DNA of 64,000 nt from Oscheius dolichura (GCA_932521035.1 OW051492.1:8122001-8186000), one strand, 5' to 3'; numbered from the stretch's first letter, positions 23,291 to 34,875 are shown. Notes: a model not told the origin generated them from the sequence alone. Made by a program: numbers and translations.

Positions 23291-23634
23291 TTCACTTCTG
23301 ACAACTACTCCCTCTTCTCATCGATTTCATCCAAATTATACTGACCTCCGTATCTGTATTTATGAACAAAGGTCTCATAGTAATACATTTGACTTCTCCT
23401 CTACAAAATAACGTTTGAGCAAAGAAAAAAGCAATTTCTAGCCAATAGTCTGACCGGCCGTTGGAAGCAGTTTTATGGGGTTAGATTCTTGTTCGAAGAC
23501 TTCAAGGGGTCAGTCAGGAGCCGGGTTGCCCGCTAGATCAATTGCAAGCGTTCTATGGAAATTACGGGCCTTTTCAACGTCTACAGATGAATTTCTGGAG
23601 CCTGGGACGCAGACAACAGCGTTATTCTCTTTGT

Positions 23635-23731
23635 TGCCTCCCTCTAGGGGAAGCTGTTCCAAAATTTCTTCTAAACCTCTATTTTCATAGGGTCGGAAGG
23701 TATTAGTACCTCAAACTTGGGTAATTAAACC
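23635..23731 (-). ncRNA. SL1 spliced-leader RNA gene (type A)
   Basis: Leader at 23731-23710 on the minus strand begins GGTTTAATTACCCAAG and ends TTTGAG, identical to nematode SL1, followed by the GT donor. The intron-like part has CCGACCC, an Sm-type site (AAATTTTGGAAC) and a 3' hairpin (GCTTCCC/GGGAGGC). The box CTCGGCAG starts 46 nt upstream (23777-23770). SL1 RNA donates its first 22 nt to the 5' ends of many nematode mRNAs by trans-splicing. The gene is divergent from the next copy, with 241 nt between the two leaders. Confidence 0.95.
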
Positions 23732-23972
23732 GACGACTAGGCTCGGCCACCGCTTTTACATTCCAGCAGCTGCCGAGGCGGGGGGAGTGGATCTCTGGCG
23801 GGGAGAGGACAGAGAAAAGAAACGAGAGAGCGCACTAGGAGAGGAGAGACGCCGGACCCGCTTTCACCAAGGCGCGTCTCTCGTTCTCGGCGTTCGTCAT
23901 GTCTTCGGACTGGAGTTCCAGACGGTCTCGGCAGTTATTCTGCTCTATCAGTCGTGATCGAGCCCAATCGTC

Positions 23973-24067
23973 GGTTTAATTACCCAAGTTTGAGGTACTA
24001 ATACCTTCCGACCCTATGAAAATAGAGGTTTAGAAGAAATTTTGGAACAGCTTCCTAGAGGGAGGCA
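23973..24067 (+). ncRNA. SL1 spliced-leader RNA gene (type A)
   Basis: Canonical 22-nt leader at 23973-23994, then GTACTAATACC, CCGACCC, Sm site AAATTTTGGAAC, and a 3' hairpin shortened by two or three bases (GCTTCC-TAGA-GGGAGGC). CTCGGCAG starts 46 nt upstream (23927). Confidence 0.94.
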
Positions 24068-24454
24068 GCTAACTGGCACACGAGCTCACCTGGTGAGGAC
24101 CCGTATTAGCCTCTGTGATAGGGGGGTATTCTTTTTGCTGGACGGCCACTTTGATGTCAACTATCATCGGCCTTGGTGATTTTTGATTTTGGCTCTTAGA
24201 CTACGCTCCCAATATACTAGACGGAATATAGATAGACTAGCGTAGTACAAGGATTCATAACAGGACACACTCGCCCGGCGTCACCAGGCCGAAAACTGTT
24301 CCACTGGGCGAGCGGGCCTGAACTGAACAGCCCCCACTTTTTACCTTCTTTCACAATAAAAAACACTCGACGGCTGACTCATCGATTTTTTTTTGAAACC
24401 TGACTGGCCTCGGCAGTCTCTCTGCCTTATCAACCAGGACAAAGAGTTGTCGTC

Positions 24455-24551
24455 GGTTTAATTACCCAAGTTTGAGGTACTAATACCTTCCGACCCTATG
24501 AAAATAGAGGTTTAGAAGAAATTTTGGAACAGCTTCCCTCAGAGGGAGGCA
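24455..24551 (+). ncRNA. SL1 spliced-leader RNA gene (type A)
   Basis: Leader at 24455-24476 is canonical. The body is identical in form to the copies at 23.6 and 27.1 kb, with the Sm site at about 24519 and the 3' hairpin GCTTCCC/GGGAGGC. CTCGGCAG starts at 24409, 46 nt upstream. Confidence 0.95.
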
Positions 24552-24832
24552 ATATTAGCAGATAAGCCGAAACTGGAGTCACTCGGGAACAAAAAACGTA
24601 GCTCTATATAATAATCGCGATCTATGACTCGTCTATGACTCTTCTATTCGACATTTCTAGCGAGCCTTTCTAAAAGACTAGGGCCACCATAACCAGTTTT
24701 GAGGGGACGGACTTATTCTCTGCCAGTAGTCCATGTGGATTCGGGGGCACAACGCTAATGTGAATCAGAAAAGAGAAAAGAAGAGAACACCGAGTCGTGT
24801 TTTATTAACTGGTTTGTTCTGTGTTTCCTGTT
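24552..24832. other. Spacer between SL1 copy and PP1 3' end
   Basis: No gene seen. TTTATTAACT at about 24802 could serve as the minus-strand polyadenylation signal region of the PP1-like gene. Confidence 0.3.
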
Positions 24833-26154
24833 CTAGGTGCTCTTGCTCGTTGCTGTAGAGCCGGTCGAGACGGTCGACTGCTGGTCCTTCTTGATGGCCT
24901 TGCTTCTTCTCTTCCTGACCGCCCGCTTCTTCCTCTCCTGGGCCATCTTCTTCGCTCCTTCCTCTTCCTTTCCAGCAAAACAGCTGCTCGAGACGCTTTC
25001 CTCGGCCGGCGGTTCGGCCGCGTCATCTTTCGGCACAAGCGTATGGAATCCCAGATGCCCGTTGGCTGCCACTTTGAGAACGGCGCCGGCATTCGGTAGA
25101 TTGATTTGGTAACGCGGGGCCGTGAAGATGGTCACCAGTTTGCGATTGGCAAAAAAGGCGAACCCCGACATCATCATCTAAAATCATTAGGTTAGGCAGT
25201 CCTGGAGGAAAATTGGAACCTGATGGGCCCTGACGATGAGCGCAATGTCGAGATGTTCACAGAGAGCCTTGACGGTATCCGGACCAAATAAGACGCTGAC
25301 CCCACGGACTAGATTCGGCTTGAAGCCGGTGACCGTGGGAGAGGGATCAGCCCAGAGGAGATCTAAACCGACAGATTGTTTCCACTGTTAATTCCAAAAA
25401 TACCCAAAGCCAGTGGGTGTTGGTTGACGTCGTCTAGGGGACGCTTGATGTCCTCGATGTCCTGGAGACTCTTCAGATGTTCCGAGATGCCCCCGTGCAT
25501 GCAGAGGATCTTCTTGCCGACGAGACAGGCCAGCGGCAGGAGGGCAAAGACCTTGTTGAACGCTTCCCAGAGCTGTTCCCCCTTCTGCGGGAAACGGTCC
25601 ACCAGCTCGTCCCAGAAGCCATAGTCCCGGTTGACGCTGCGCGACTCGTGGTTGCCTCTCAGGAGTACGTACTGCAATCTTTGTCTTTTATTGTATTTAA
25701 AGGTCTAACCTGCTGGGGATATCTGCATTTGAGGGCGAAGACGAAGCAGACGCACTCGAGGGAATGCCGCCCGCGGTCGACGTAGTCCCCGAGGAAGACG
25801 AAGTTGTCCTGGAAGGCGCCACAGATGCCCTTGTCTCTGCTGACCGTCGAGAACATCCGAAGGAGGTCGTTGAACTGGCCATGAATATCTGGAATTTGGC
25901 GGCTGAGTTTCCAAATTTCAAATAAAATACCGCCGACGACGGTGCAGGGCGGACCCATCGACGCCAGACTGCACTCGGCCTCCACGATCTTGCTCATCAT
26001 TTCACACAACTCCAACAGCTCATCCTCTTTGTATTTCAGCTGGAACGGCGGGCCAGTTGAACGAGAAACAAATTAAAAAACTGACACTTTTGTTGTGTGC
26101 TGAATTACGGGTTTTGGCATGGTAGCGGAGAAATTCGTCGAGATCAAGCGGCAT
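24833..26154 (-). CDS. Divergent PP1-type serine/threonine phosphatase
   Basis: Exons 26154-26086, 26039-25931, 25888-25710, 25671-25404, 25362-25220 and 25177-24833 give 370 residues. The metal-site motifs are all present: GDIHGQ (across a splice), GDYVDRG, RGNHE, LCMHGGIS and DLLWADP, plus the RAHQ block (IVRAHQ). PP1 enzymes remove phosphate from Ser/Thr using two metal ions. The sequence is clearly divergent from housekeeping PP1 (for example TAPRYQINLPNAGAVLKV for SAPNYCGEFDNAGA) and ends in a ~70-residue acidic-then-basic tail (KKMAQERKKRAVRKRRSK). This resembles the many lineage-specific, often sperm-enriched PP1-like genes of nematodes; tissue is an inference. Confidence 0.9.
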
Positions 26155-27068
26155 TCTCCGGCGACCAACCGACGGAAGAATGAAATGAACATGCCTTTGC
26201 ACTTGGACCAGTAAACAAGAGTTGATACAGAATGATTATCCGGTTAACATTTATCCGATTGACGGTGGAAACTTGGATAATTCAGGTCAAGAAAGGTGTA
26301 GTGGAAGAGGAACGAAGATGTGGAGGAATGGGGAGGCGACTGTAGAGAAGTGGGGACGATAAACTCCAGGTGTAGAGCAAAATGAGCGGGGAGACTCGAA
26401 GTGTAGGGCAAAGGGAATGAAGATGCCCTAAATGGATGGAGCAGAAGAGTACAATAGGCCGTCAGGCATCTCCTCCTGTAATAATCAGCGCTGTTGCTCT
26501 ACTAGCCCCCGTGTGAAACAGTTGTTCACTTACAAAACAACAGGCCTCCATCAGCCATGCCCCCCACATAATCAGATGCAAATCCCTCCGCGACTTGTCA
26601 CCTCCAACCTTTCCCCCCTCGGGCAGCCACCGCCATAACCCATGGCTGTCTATTCATATGATTCACCATTTCAACCTCCGTTTCCTCTACCTGACGTCAC
26701 GTTTTGTCAAATCCCAACGGCAAGGAGCGGCTGCTGTTTTCGAATGGATTTACGTCTGTGCAAACAGGCATCATAATGGCGTTAGAAACGGTGCCTGCGG
26801 TGCCATTGAGGGCCGTATTTGGGCCTCTATCACAGTCGGCTTACTTTCTTCTTTTGTTGGTTGTCACCTTTTCCTTTCTTCGCTACCGTAACCTCTGCCT
26901 ACAAGTATTTCAGGGGGATGCGGGGTGCTCTGTACCATTATTCTGTATATTCGGTCCACCGGAGACAGAGACAGACGACGAGGTGGACAGGAATCGAAGG
27001 AAGAAAGCAGTCACTTGTTGAACTCGGCAGCTCCTGTTCCTTATCAGCAGCGGCCGAGCCCAGTCGTC
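26155..27068. other. Intergenic, no protein gene seen
   Basis: Contains the upstream region of the PP1-like gene and short overlapping plus-strand frames without splice support. The last ~50 bases carry the SL1 promoter box (27023-27030). Confidence 0.35.
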
Positions 27069-27165
27069 GGTTTAATTACCCAAGTTTGAGGTACTAATAC
27101 CTTCCGACCCTATGAAAATAGAGGTTTAGAAGAAATTTTGGAACAGCTTCCCCTAGAGGGAGGCA
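27069..27165 (+). ncRNA. SL1 spliced-leader RNA gene (type A)
   Basis: Canonical leader at 27069-27090, Sm-type site AAATTTTGGAAC, and a complete 3' hairpin GCTTCCC-CTA-GAGGGAGGC. CTCGGCAG starts at 27023, 46 nt upstream, as in the other copies. Confidence 0.95.
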
Positions 27166-27956
27166 ACAAAAAGAGAGGATGCCTTATTTTTCTATTTATT
27201 GGACAACGAAAGTAAGAACGGACAATTGGGGCAGTGTGGATAGTAATCTTGCGCCACTCCACGATCAATACCGTTCCATTCTATTCCCATCAGTATTATC
27301 TACGCGATTGGTAAGTGTGGATTTCCCACTTTCCCACGGCCGATGAATCTCTACGCGTCCTCCTCGCCGGTTTTTTTTTCTCCACCGACGTTCTATTGAT
27401 CATCCTCCCTCCTCTCTATCGCGTATAGCCATCTCCTTCGTTGTTTTGCTTCGGAAAAGTTGAATTTCTCCTTGTATGGCAGCCGATCCTCGGTTCTGTC
27501 TGTATTTTTCAATCTGGGGGCCTTCTAAAAGGAAGTGTTTGAAGATTTTGAATAATCAATCAAATCTGTCTGAATACTGAACAGTTGTTAGTTGTACCCT
27601 TTTTTTCGAATATATTTTGTTGGTGCGAATAATGAAATAGGCATAGTTCAAATGGAATAGGAATACGGCAGCACAGATCCTGCCTGACATTTCCAAGGGA
27701 ACTCAGTTAGTTATTGAAAAAAAAAACACTTGAAACTCTGTGAGTTATGGAAGAAAAGCTAGAAACTCAGTGAGTTATATATGGAAGGAAAGCTCGACCC
27801 TCAGTGCTAGAAATGGAGCAAAACTACTAGGGTTGGAGCAAAATTTGAAAAACTTCAAATTCCTGTTCCCGTCCTTCAAGAGGATGCGCCCTTAATTTGA
27901 GAACCAGTTTCTTCAAATAGAAGGCGATAACCGGAAGTTTTATTGATAAAAGCAGA
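27166..27956. other. Intergenic, no gene seen
   Basis: AT-rich with poly-T and poly-A runs. A GAAACTCWGTGAGTTAT-like motif occurs twice near 27731 and 27759. Probably the 3' flank of the GPCR gene. Confidence 0.3.
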
Positions 27957-29285
27957 TCACTCATTGTTATCCGCGGTCTGCCGTTCATTTTCGAGTAGTT
28001 CAATTCCATGGTGCGGGTCTTCCCCTCTCGCTAATGGGAGCACCGCCATCATTCTGTTCCATCCTTGTACAGCCACTTCTTTACACGTTTTCCGGAACTT
28101 CTGTCCAAATATTAGAAATACGAAGAAGTTCGTGGACATGTTGACTACTTCCGAGAAAATTGGAGGGAATACGACAAGCCACGAATTTTCAATAAGACTG
28201 GTGTATATAACCGTCTGTACTTTTAAGACATCCGATATCTAATAATCCACTTACGAAGCTGTAAATGTAGATACACGCGAAAATGAGAGACCCGAGCCCG
28301 CTCTTGGCTATCAGTAGGAGAGAGGCCAGTTCCGTCTCGTTGCTGAAATGTGTTATTCTTTCATTGAAATCCCTGCATACCTCCTAGGAGGAACTTGTTT
28401 TCCCTCGCTGATGAGTAATTTTCTTTCTTTGAATTGACCTACCAGGGTCATGACTATTTTAACGCTGAGAATGGCGACAATCACACGCGGCCCAATGTAG
28501 ACGAAAACGAATTCGATTAGATGAACGATACGTATAATTCCGCCTACTTCAATGTTGATTTTCTTATACTCTTAATTATCTAAATACTCAAACAAAGTTA
28601 CCGTATACTCCGGCCTGCGAATAGGCCCATAAAAACATTCAGTTCGATTAGTACTCACGTATCTGACGCAGATCCATACAACTTTGAACTGAAATCCTAA
28701 ATTTGATGTTGAAAAGAAAGACAAGCCCACTTGAAGCAAAGAATGGGCTTGAAGAAGGAGAGCAGCGATAGAAAGTACTTTTATGGCCTTCTTGGCCACG
28801 CTCCTGGATCCCATTCTTCGGTGTTTGAGGGGATGGCAGAGAGCCAGGAAACGATCCACCGTCATGGCCAACATGAGCCAGAGCCGAGCTGCTGAACTGG
28901 CATAATAATAATAGAATGAGAAGAGCCGGTAGTACGCTGAATTTATATGACTGGATAAAGTCTTGGAACAGGGTCAGGCAACATGAGAAGGTAGATCTTA
29001 CCCACGATCTTACTGTTGGTTCTTATTTCATTAGGCACCCTTATCAACTTGGAGAAGAGAGTGCTTGACTGCCATAGGAGGATGGCCGTCTAAAACGACG
29101 GATTAGAAGGAGGGTTATGGTATCAGACTGACCAAATAATAATGGATAGCGGGGACGGGTCGTTTTGTCTCCCCTTTCCATAATATGTAGATACTGAACA
29201 GGTTGAGAACGACTCCGGTTAGTTCGAAAGTATGTAATACGCCTGCTATCGGTGTTTGTAGATCTGGTCTTGTATCTTCTTCCAT
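27957..29285 (-). CDS. Neuropeptide (FMRFamide-receptor-like) class A GPCR
   Basis: It starts at ATG 29285 (MEEDTRPDLQTPIAG) and continues through TM1 (VLHTFELTGVVLNLFSIYILW), TM2 (LTAILLWQSSTLF), TM3 with SAARLWLMLAMTVDRFLALC followed by HPLKHRR, TM4 (VLSIAALLLQAHSLLQVGL), later segments (VYIGPRVIVAILSVKIVMTLVG; SLLLIAKSGLGSLIFACIY), and TM7 (VNMSTNFFVFLIFGQKFRK) to a stop at 27957. The DRY motif reads DRF. The TM3-ICL2 block and the NF-FVFLIFGxxFR end match the nematode and insect FMRFamide-like receptor group. The ligand is unknown. Splice sites in the 28.2-28.6 kb part are less certain. Confidence 0.75.
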
Positions 29286-30002
29286 TTATACAAGGCCACC
29301 TGAAGGATACGCTAAATAACATAAAGAAACTAAAGAGAAAGATTTTTGGGTAAAAATCCCAGGAGAAATCGAGTACAAATGAGAGCTCTCGTGTATGGAA
29401 ATCTGACTCCCTTTGGGTATAATTGCCTTTCTTTGAATGTTTTTCGAAGGGAGAAGGAACGCAAGGAAGTGTAGGGACCGTGATTACTTTTAAGCATTAG
29501 AATGTCAGAGCGGGTGCTCATCTACAAAACATTCGGCTGTTTTTCTACCAGGAAGAAGGGCAGAGCCCCGTTGATTAATTTATGAGGCTTCTAATGAAAG
29601 GGGAGCAACCCCATTCCGGGAGAATTTAATTATCTCGTTAGCGCCCCTCGTGAGAGACTGGAAAGATCTATGTCACATGCGGGTGTTCAAATTAACGAAA
29701 CGGAAACATAGGGAAAAGAATCACACATTTTGAAAGGCTTCTGGGAACCTATCATTTGAGTAGAGCAAGAGCCGATGGATGATGAAATGGAAGACACAAT
29801 ATAGACAGGTGTTTTCAATAAGAATTTATTTATCTGCTACAGACAATAAGAAATAGGTCCGATCTACAAATTATTATTTTCCCCGGCCCAGGGAGAGAGA
29901 AAGAGAGAGAGAGGGAGAGAGAGATGACTAAACTACTGTAGGGAGATAAGAGAGAAGCCGAGTTTGGTTAACAGCAACTTTATTATTAGGACACTGTCCC
30001 TT
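29286..30002. other. Intergenic with GA-rich simple repeat
   Basis: A (GA)n-type tract occupies about 29891-29925. No splice-supported frame was found. It also contains the 3' flank of the next minus-strand gene (AATAATAAAG, about 29980). Confidence 0.4.
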
Positions 30003-30440
30003 TTATATACGACACTGATAGGGGACAAGGGCCACCAGGCCAGCTCCTGCCAAGATGGCGTCCCTCTTGGGCCGCTCTGATGTGTTGATCTTCATGTAGC
30101 GGTCCAGCTGTTTTTTTTAGCACGGCCTTCTCCAAGTCCACCAATCCATTAATGTATGAGGTGACGTTGCCACTTTAAAAGAATAGATTGGCAGGCAACT
30201 TACGGCTTGTTCTCCACGTGCTCGGTAACGTACAATATGAGCCGCGCCCCCGTCTCCTCCAGTGCCTTCCCGAGTTCAGCTGAATTTCGACATCTTGACC
30301 GCTTTTTCCGTTGTATTCGACCACAGAACCAATGCGCCCCTAGAACCGTAGCATAATCAGTCAACAATGCCGAGCACCTACCTCGACAATGCCATAGTCC
30401 TCTCGGAGCTTCTGCTCCTTTTTTGATGGATAGGGGAGTA
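30003..30440 (-). CDS. Small gene of unknown function with a homopolymer frameshift
   Basis: Minus-strand pieces read KKEQKLREDYGIVEGRI, ELGKALEETGARLILYVTE, then after a GT-AG intron (30173-30206) GNVTSYINGLVDLEKAVLKK and LDRYMKINTSERPKRD, ending LAGAGLVALVPYQCRI before a stop at 30003 and an AATAAA. The last part is in the right frame only if one A is removed from a run of eight (near 30110). Either the assembly has one extra base or the gene is broken. The upstream start is not resolved. The C-terminus is hydrophobic. Family not recognised. Confidence 0.45.
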
Positions 30441-31021
30441 GTGAGGGGCAACAAGGGGATGAATGTCTGCAGCAGGACAGTGAAGGCGACCCATACAGAA
30501 AGCCTGTTGTAGGTCCTGGGTACCACACTCTGAACCGCCGTGTTCTTTGAGCGAACTGGAAAGTAGGCGGTCGAAGGTTAGGCTAATTTTTCCACAGAAA
30601 TTAAGACTGAATATATGTCGGTCTGGAAACAAGCTATTTTTGTAACGATTTGGCAAGGGTAAAGAGAAGGTCAAACGGCGAAATGTAAAAAAATAAGGGA
30701 GGGGGTCAAACAGGGACCTGACCGATAAGGAGCCAGTGGCGAAAGTAACGGCAACACAAACGGAGCCTTGTCTTATCAGATGCCACTGGGAGTAGGCTTC
30801 CCAACAGGAGGAGATAACAAAGACATGGGCCGCCTGTGACAAGGGCAGATGACTAGGTGGGGGTGTAGGGATCGGAGGAATAAAACAACCACAAGGTGAA
30901 CTAGTCAGATATCCTACCCTATCAATCTTAGGGGTGGAAAAGGGGCCGTAAGTAAGGAATACGCACCCGTAAAGTATCGGCAGCTGCGTATACTAACCAG
31001 CAGCGGGGAATCAGAAGCTCC
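30441..31021. other. Intergenic or unresolved 5' part of the preceding gene
   Basis: Overlapping minus-strand frames of 108 and 154 codons here have no recognisable content. The right end carries the SL1 promoter box (30976-30983, ATCGGCAG). Confidence 0.3.
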
Positions 31022-31124
31022 GGTTTAATTACCCAAGTTTGAGGTAGAGAATACCTTCCGACCCTAGGAAAACTAGAGGTTGAGAGTGTCAAATTTTGGA
31101 AGGCCTTCTCCTGGAGAGAGGCAA
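31022..31124 (+). ncRNA. SL1 spliced-leader RNA gene (type B)
   Basis: Canonical leader at 31022-31043, then GTAGAGAATACC, CCGACCCTAGG, a GTGTC insert before the Sm-type site AAATTTTGGA, and a 3' hairpin (GCCTTCTC/GAGAGAGGC). The -46 box is ATCGGCAG. It differs from the 23-27 kb copies at many body positions and belongs to a second subfamily. Confidence 0.93.
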
Positions 31125-31505
31125 CAAAGAGAGGACGCCCACAGTCTCTTTAAAAGTGAAAAATGGGGGATTGGGCTACGAAAAGGCGGCCGGCTTGACT
31201 GATAAGGAGCAGAGACAGAAAGTAGCGGTGGTCGCAATAGGAGCCAAGCCTTATCGGCCGCCACGGGGGCCAGCTGTTTCTTTTCTTCTTCAAGGGTATA
31301 GGACTGACAGTTTTCGTAAAAAGAAGATACGGTAGCTCCACATTCAATATATTTATTGTCTCATGTATATCACATCACAGATGTTACTTATCGCGTAGTT
31401 CACAACTACAGTATTCTTTTGCTTGATTTTCCTGATTATCGTTGTTGTTGTTGCTGCACACACACACACAGATTAACAAAAAAAGAGAAAGTCAAAAGAC
31501 ACCGG
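31125..31505. other. Intergenic with a CA microsatellite
   Basis: (CA)n at about 31456-31470. No gene seen. It is the 3' flank of the BPI/LBP gene. Confidence 0.35.
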
Positions 31506-33799
31506 TCAAAGGACCCATGTATGGCGGAGAATCGACGGGATGGCGAGGTCCGCCTCCCATCGGATGTATTTCTCATTGATGCTCAGATGCTCATTCGTCG
31601 AGGGGAATTGGAACGGGTCGCCGACGAAGAGACCCTTCCCTATCAGGAGATCCACGGCGTCTTCCAGGAACGGCGTCGACATATTCACCAAAAAGTCGAT
31701 TGTCTGGAATATTTGGCTAATTATTGTGCAAAGAGTACTCTACTTTTTGAGACATCATTCCCACTTTGCTGTCGACCAAGACAGCCTGGGCATTGACCAT
31801 GGTGATGTATCCTTTGACCTTCTTGTTCCTCATCTCCATTGTTAGGATGAATTCCGTCTCCACATTGATCGTGATCAGACTGCCTTTGACTTTGTCCATT
31901 TCCGGGTCGGGGTAGACCTTTAAAAGGAAGAAAAGGGTGGGCAGGAAGATGGGGGAAATACCTCGAGAGAAGCATTCAAGAAGACGACTGCTTTACCGGT
32001 TTGTAGGGCGATTATTGGGGGAGAGAGAGTCGAAGCCTGGAAGACATTGATTTATACTGTACAGAAGGGAAGACTAGATAATCAAATGGCAGATTACTGT
32101 AGCTGGAGGAGATCCATGAAGGGATCATTTCGCCGGGGAAGAAATGCGAAATAAACTGACCTGGACTTTCATAGTCCTATTGGGGAGCACCTCTGCCAAC
32201 TCGGGAAGCACAGTTCCCACACAGAGTACATCACAATGTGTCCTCAAAAAGGGGCTATCCAGACTGGTTCTGAACTTATGCTCTTTCTGGAGTCAAATAT
32301 CAAAACCCACTTCAAATGCCCGGCGAAATGAGCAGCTGCCAGGATACTCTGTACCGTATGCTCGTCCACGAACATGTCGATCATTCTCTGTGACCGTTCG
32401 AAGGTGTCGATGGTCGCGTAAGTATCGTTCTTGATGGGGGCGCTCTCGACGAATTCGCCATTCCAGAGAAGGTCACTCCTCATCCGGAAATCAATCGTTC
32501 GTTGACTCATCGAGATGGAATGGAGCGATTGCACCAGTACTACCTGGAATTATTCTAGTGTGGTTACAATGAGAAATAAGAACAGACCTCTGGTTTTTGA
32601 CTAATCGTCAAATTTGTCGGGAATTGCGCCAATTGAGCTTCAACCCATGGGAGCCAATTAGCTTCCATCAGCCTACAGTATTCCTAAACCTTCTTGTTTC
32701 TAATAAAAAAGGAATAAAACCTCTTCGAGACGTTTTCGAATAGAACGGGTGACACTATTCCTGAACCATTGAAGAACTTCAGCTGCCAGACTGCCATCCA
32801 AATTGAGACGAAGGTCCCGGATTTGGGCCACGCAGTGGTGCACCTCTACCTCATGTTCGGGAGTGACCTGGAGGAGATAATTAAAAGAAGATAAGAAGGG
32901 ATGTACCTGCATAGCAATCTCAGAGATCAATCCTGTCATTTGGGCATGGATTTTGCCTTCGAGGGGAACTCGAAGAAGGTTCAACCATTGGGAGTCGATG
33001 ACCCAGTCGGCGGAGACCTGCAATTTATATAATTTGTCTATATTTCGTGAACTCTGGAAAAAAGGGAAAAGGGGTTCGACGGCTAGAATCTGGCCAAATT
33101 CCGCCTCCAGCTGATTTTCAAGCGAAACAGCGATCAAAAAGGGCCAAAACAAGGTGGCGCAGGTTGTAGAGCTCAATATGGTGATATACTTGTGTATAAA
33201 TGGACCGAAACGCGCTGCACCAGATAACCCGTGCTTTTTAGAAAATTCCACCAAAATTTCTGTCCCGGGTGGTTCACGCGCGCGTCAAGAGCCTCGTCCC
33301 GCGGTATCCCTTTCGGATCCAGGCTAGGCTCTTGAGGACCCCATGAAGTGACCTCTGACCACTGCTTACCTGTGTATATCCACTCAATGTGCTCATATAG
33401 ATGAAAGAATGATCCGAGGGTCGAAATCTTATCAGCGGTGGGACGAATTTATTGACGGTAATGTTGGTCACTTGAAATTCTCCGTCAGCAAAGGTATTAT
33501 GAAATGTTTGCTGAAATATTCTTGTGTTTGATGGATTAGGGGGAAAGGGCTCAAAATTAAAAAGAGTACGGTGGTTGGCTTACAATAATATCGGGTATTC
33601 TCATATGGGGTCCGGCCATCGACAGCCATTGCCTCGTAAAGTTGGCAGCTTCATGGAGTCCGAACTCGTTTACCCGTAAGACGACCGATGAACTTTGCTG
33701 AAAGAGAACGAGGATTACTGTATTTTGACCACAGTTAGACAACTAAAAGCCTATAATTCTTACCTGAAAAACTGTAAGTAGCACCAGGAGGACCCGCAT
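31506..33799 (-). CDS. BPI/LBP-family lipid-binding secreted protein (NRF-5-like)
   Basis: The first exon encodes a signal peptide (MRVLLVLLTVFQ, 33799-33764). Following exons give VVLRVNEFGLHEAANFTRQW, PHMRIPDI, NITVNKFVPPLIRFRPSDHS, VHHCVAQIRDLRLNLDGS, EVLQWFRNSVTRSIRKRLEE, and then the second barrel: EANWLPWVEAQLAQFP, MSQRTIDFRMRSDLLWNGEF, FVDEHTVQSILAAAHFAG, VKGSLITINVETEFILTMEM, and a C-terminal FLVNMSTPFLEDAVDLL. This order matches BPI/LBP/CETP proteins: two tubular domains that carry lipid. In C. elegans NRF-5 is of this family and acts with NRF-6 in yolk and lipid delivery. Exon limits around 33.25 kb are tentative. It is likely secreted into the body cavity. Confidence 0.8.
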
Positions 33800-34772
33800 G
33801 GCCTAAGACTCCACGAATCGTTCGAATTTGAGCTCCCTCGCCTGGATCTCCGGGAGGAATTGCCGATACTCTCTCTGAAATCGGAGAGAAATCAAAATGG
33901 GAACAGTTGAAACAGTTGACCGAAGGGCATAAGAGCTCTTTACGGATTGTCGTGCAAAGCGCGATCGACAAAAACGAGGAGGGACAAATAGTGGCGGAAG
34001 AGGAGGAGGAGGGCGAGAAACGCCTGGCGGCCAAACTGATACACATCACTTTGACGCTTTTGGAGGGGGTAGGGAAAAAGTTGGAAGGAGAAAAAATGGG
34101 GGAGATCGTGAATCGGGAGAAGTGGAGGACAGAAAAAACAGGGAGGATGAAGTACAGTAAACCTCGGAAAAATGAAAGCGACAAAATACATTTCCCCGAG
34201 ATTTAGTGCCGTGTATTGGACCGTTTTAATTCACAAAATAGTACTCCGGCGGGGCTGGACCAAGCCCGAGTTTCTGCACAGAACGACAGTTTGCTACCAC
34301 CTTCAAGAGTCCCCGAAATTAAATAATGGAGACACAGAGGACAAGTTTGTCTTCTAACTGACTCCCGGGAGTTTCATCCCTGTGTTTCATTGAAACTTCC
34401 AAGGCTCATATAAGAGGATTCTTTTGCGAGACGAACGTAGTTACAGAAAGGTCTTCCAGAACACGCCTGCCTCCTATATAAATAAAGATAATACAAAGAG
34501 ACTTGAATGACCTCCGAATGAATAAAATGTAAGAAAGCAAAGATGGCGTTTAGCCCCAGAGCTACTGACGAAAAGTCACGACTAAAACAGTGGGGCTGGG
34601 TAATTTGGACGGATCTAGAAGAATTGTGTCAAAAACAGCCGTTATTTGTGGTATTGTTCCCCTTTTGTAGTATCCTTCCATTCCCCAATATTGTTCCCTT
34701 TTTCTACCCTCCTTGTAAACGCAAATAACATTTTTTGTTGAGATTTCTCCTTTTTCAACAAGGGATGTTCTT
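33800..34772. other. Upstream of the BPI/LBP gene; acidic/basic open frame, no firm gene
   Basis: A plus-strand frame from about 33831 to 34206 (SAIDKNEEGQIVAEEEEEGE, then Lys/Arg-rich) stays open for ~125 codons but has no ATG near its beginning and no recognisable domain. It may be an exon of an unseen gene or chance. Confidence 0.25.
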
Positions 34773-34875
34773 TTGCCTTCCTCCTTGGGAAGGCCTTCCA
34801 AAATTTGACATTCTCAACCTCTAATTTTCCTAGGGTTAGAAGGTATTCTCTACCTCAAACTTGGGTAATTAAACC
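34773..34875 (-). ncRNA. SL1 spliced-leader RNA gene (type B)
   Basis: Leader at 34875-34854 on the minus strand is canonical SL1. The body has the type-B GTAGAGAATACC start, one change in the GACCC block (TAACCC), the Sm-type site AAATTTTGGA and a hairpin GCCTTCC/GGAAGGC. CTCGGCAG starts 46 nt upstream (34921). Confidence 0.92.
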
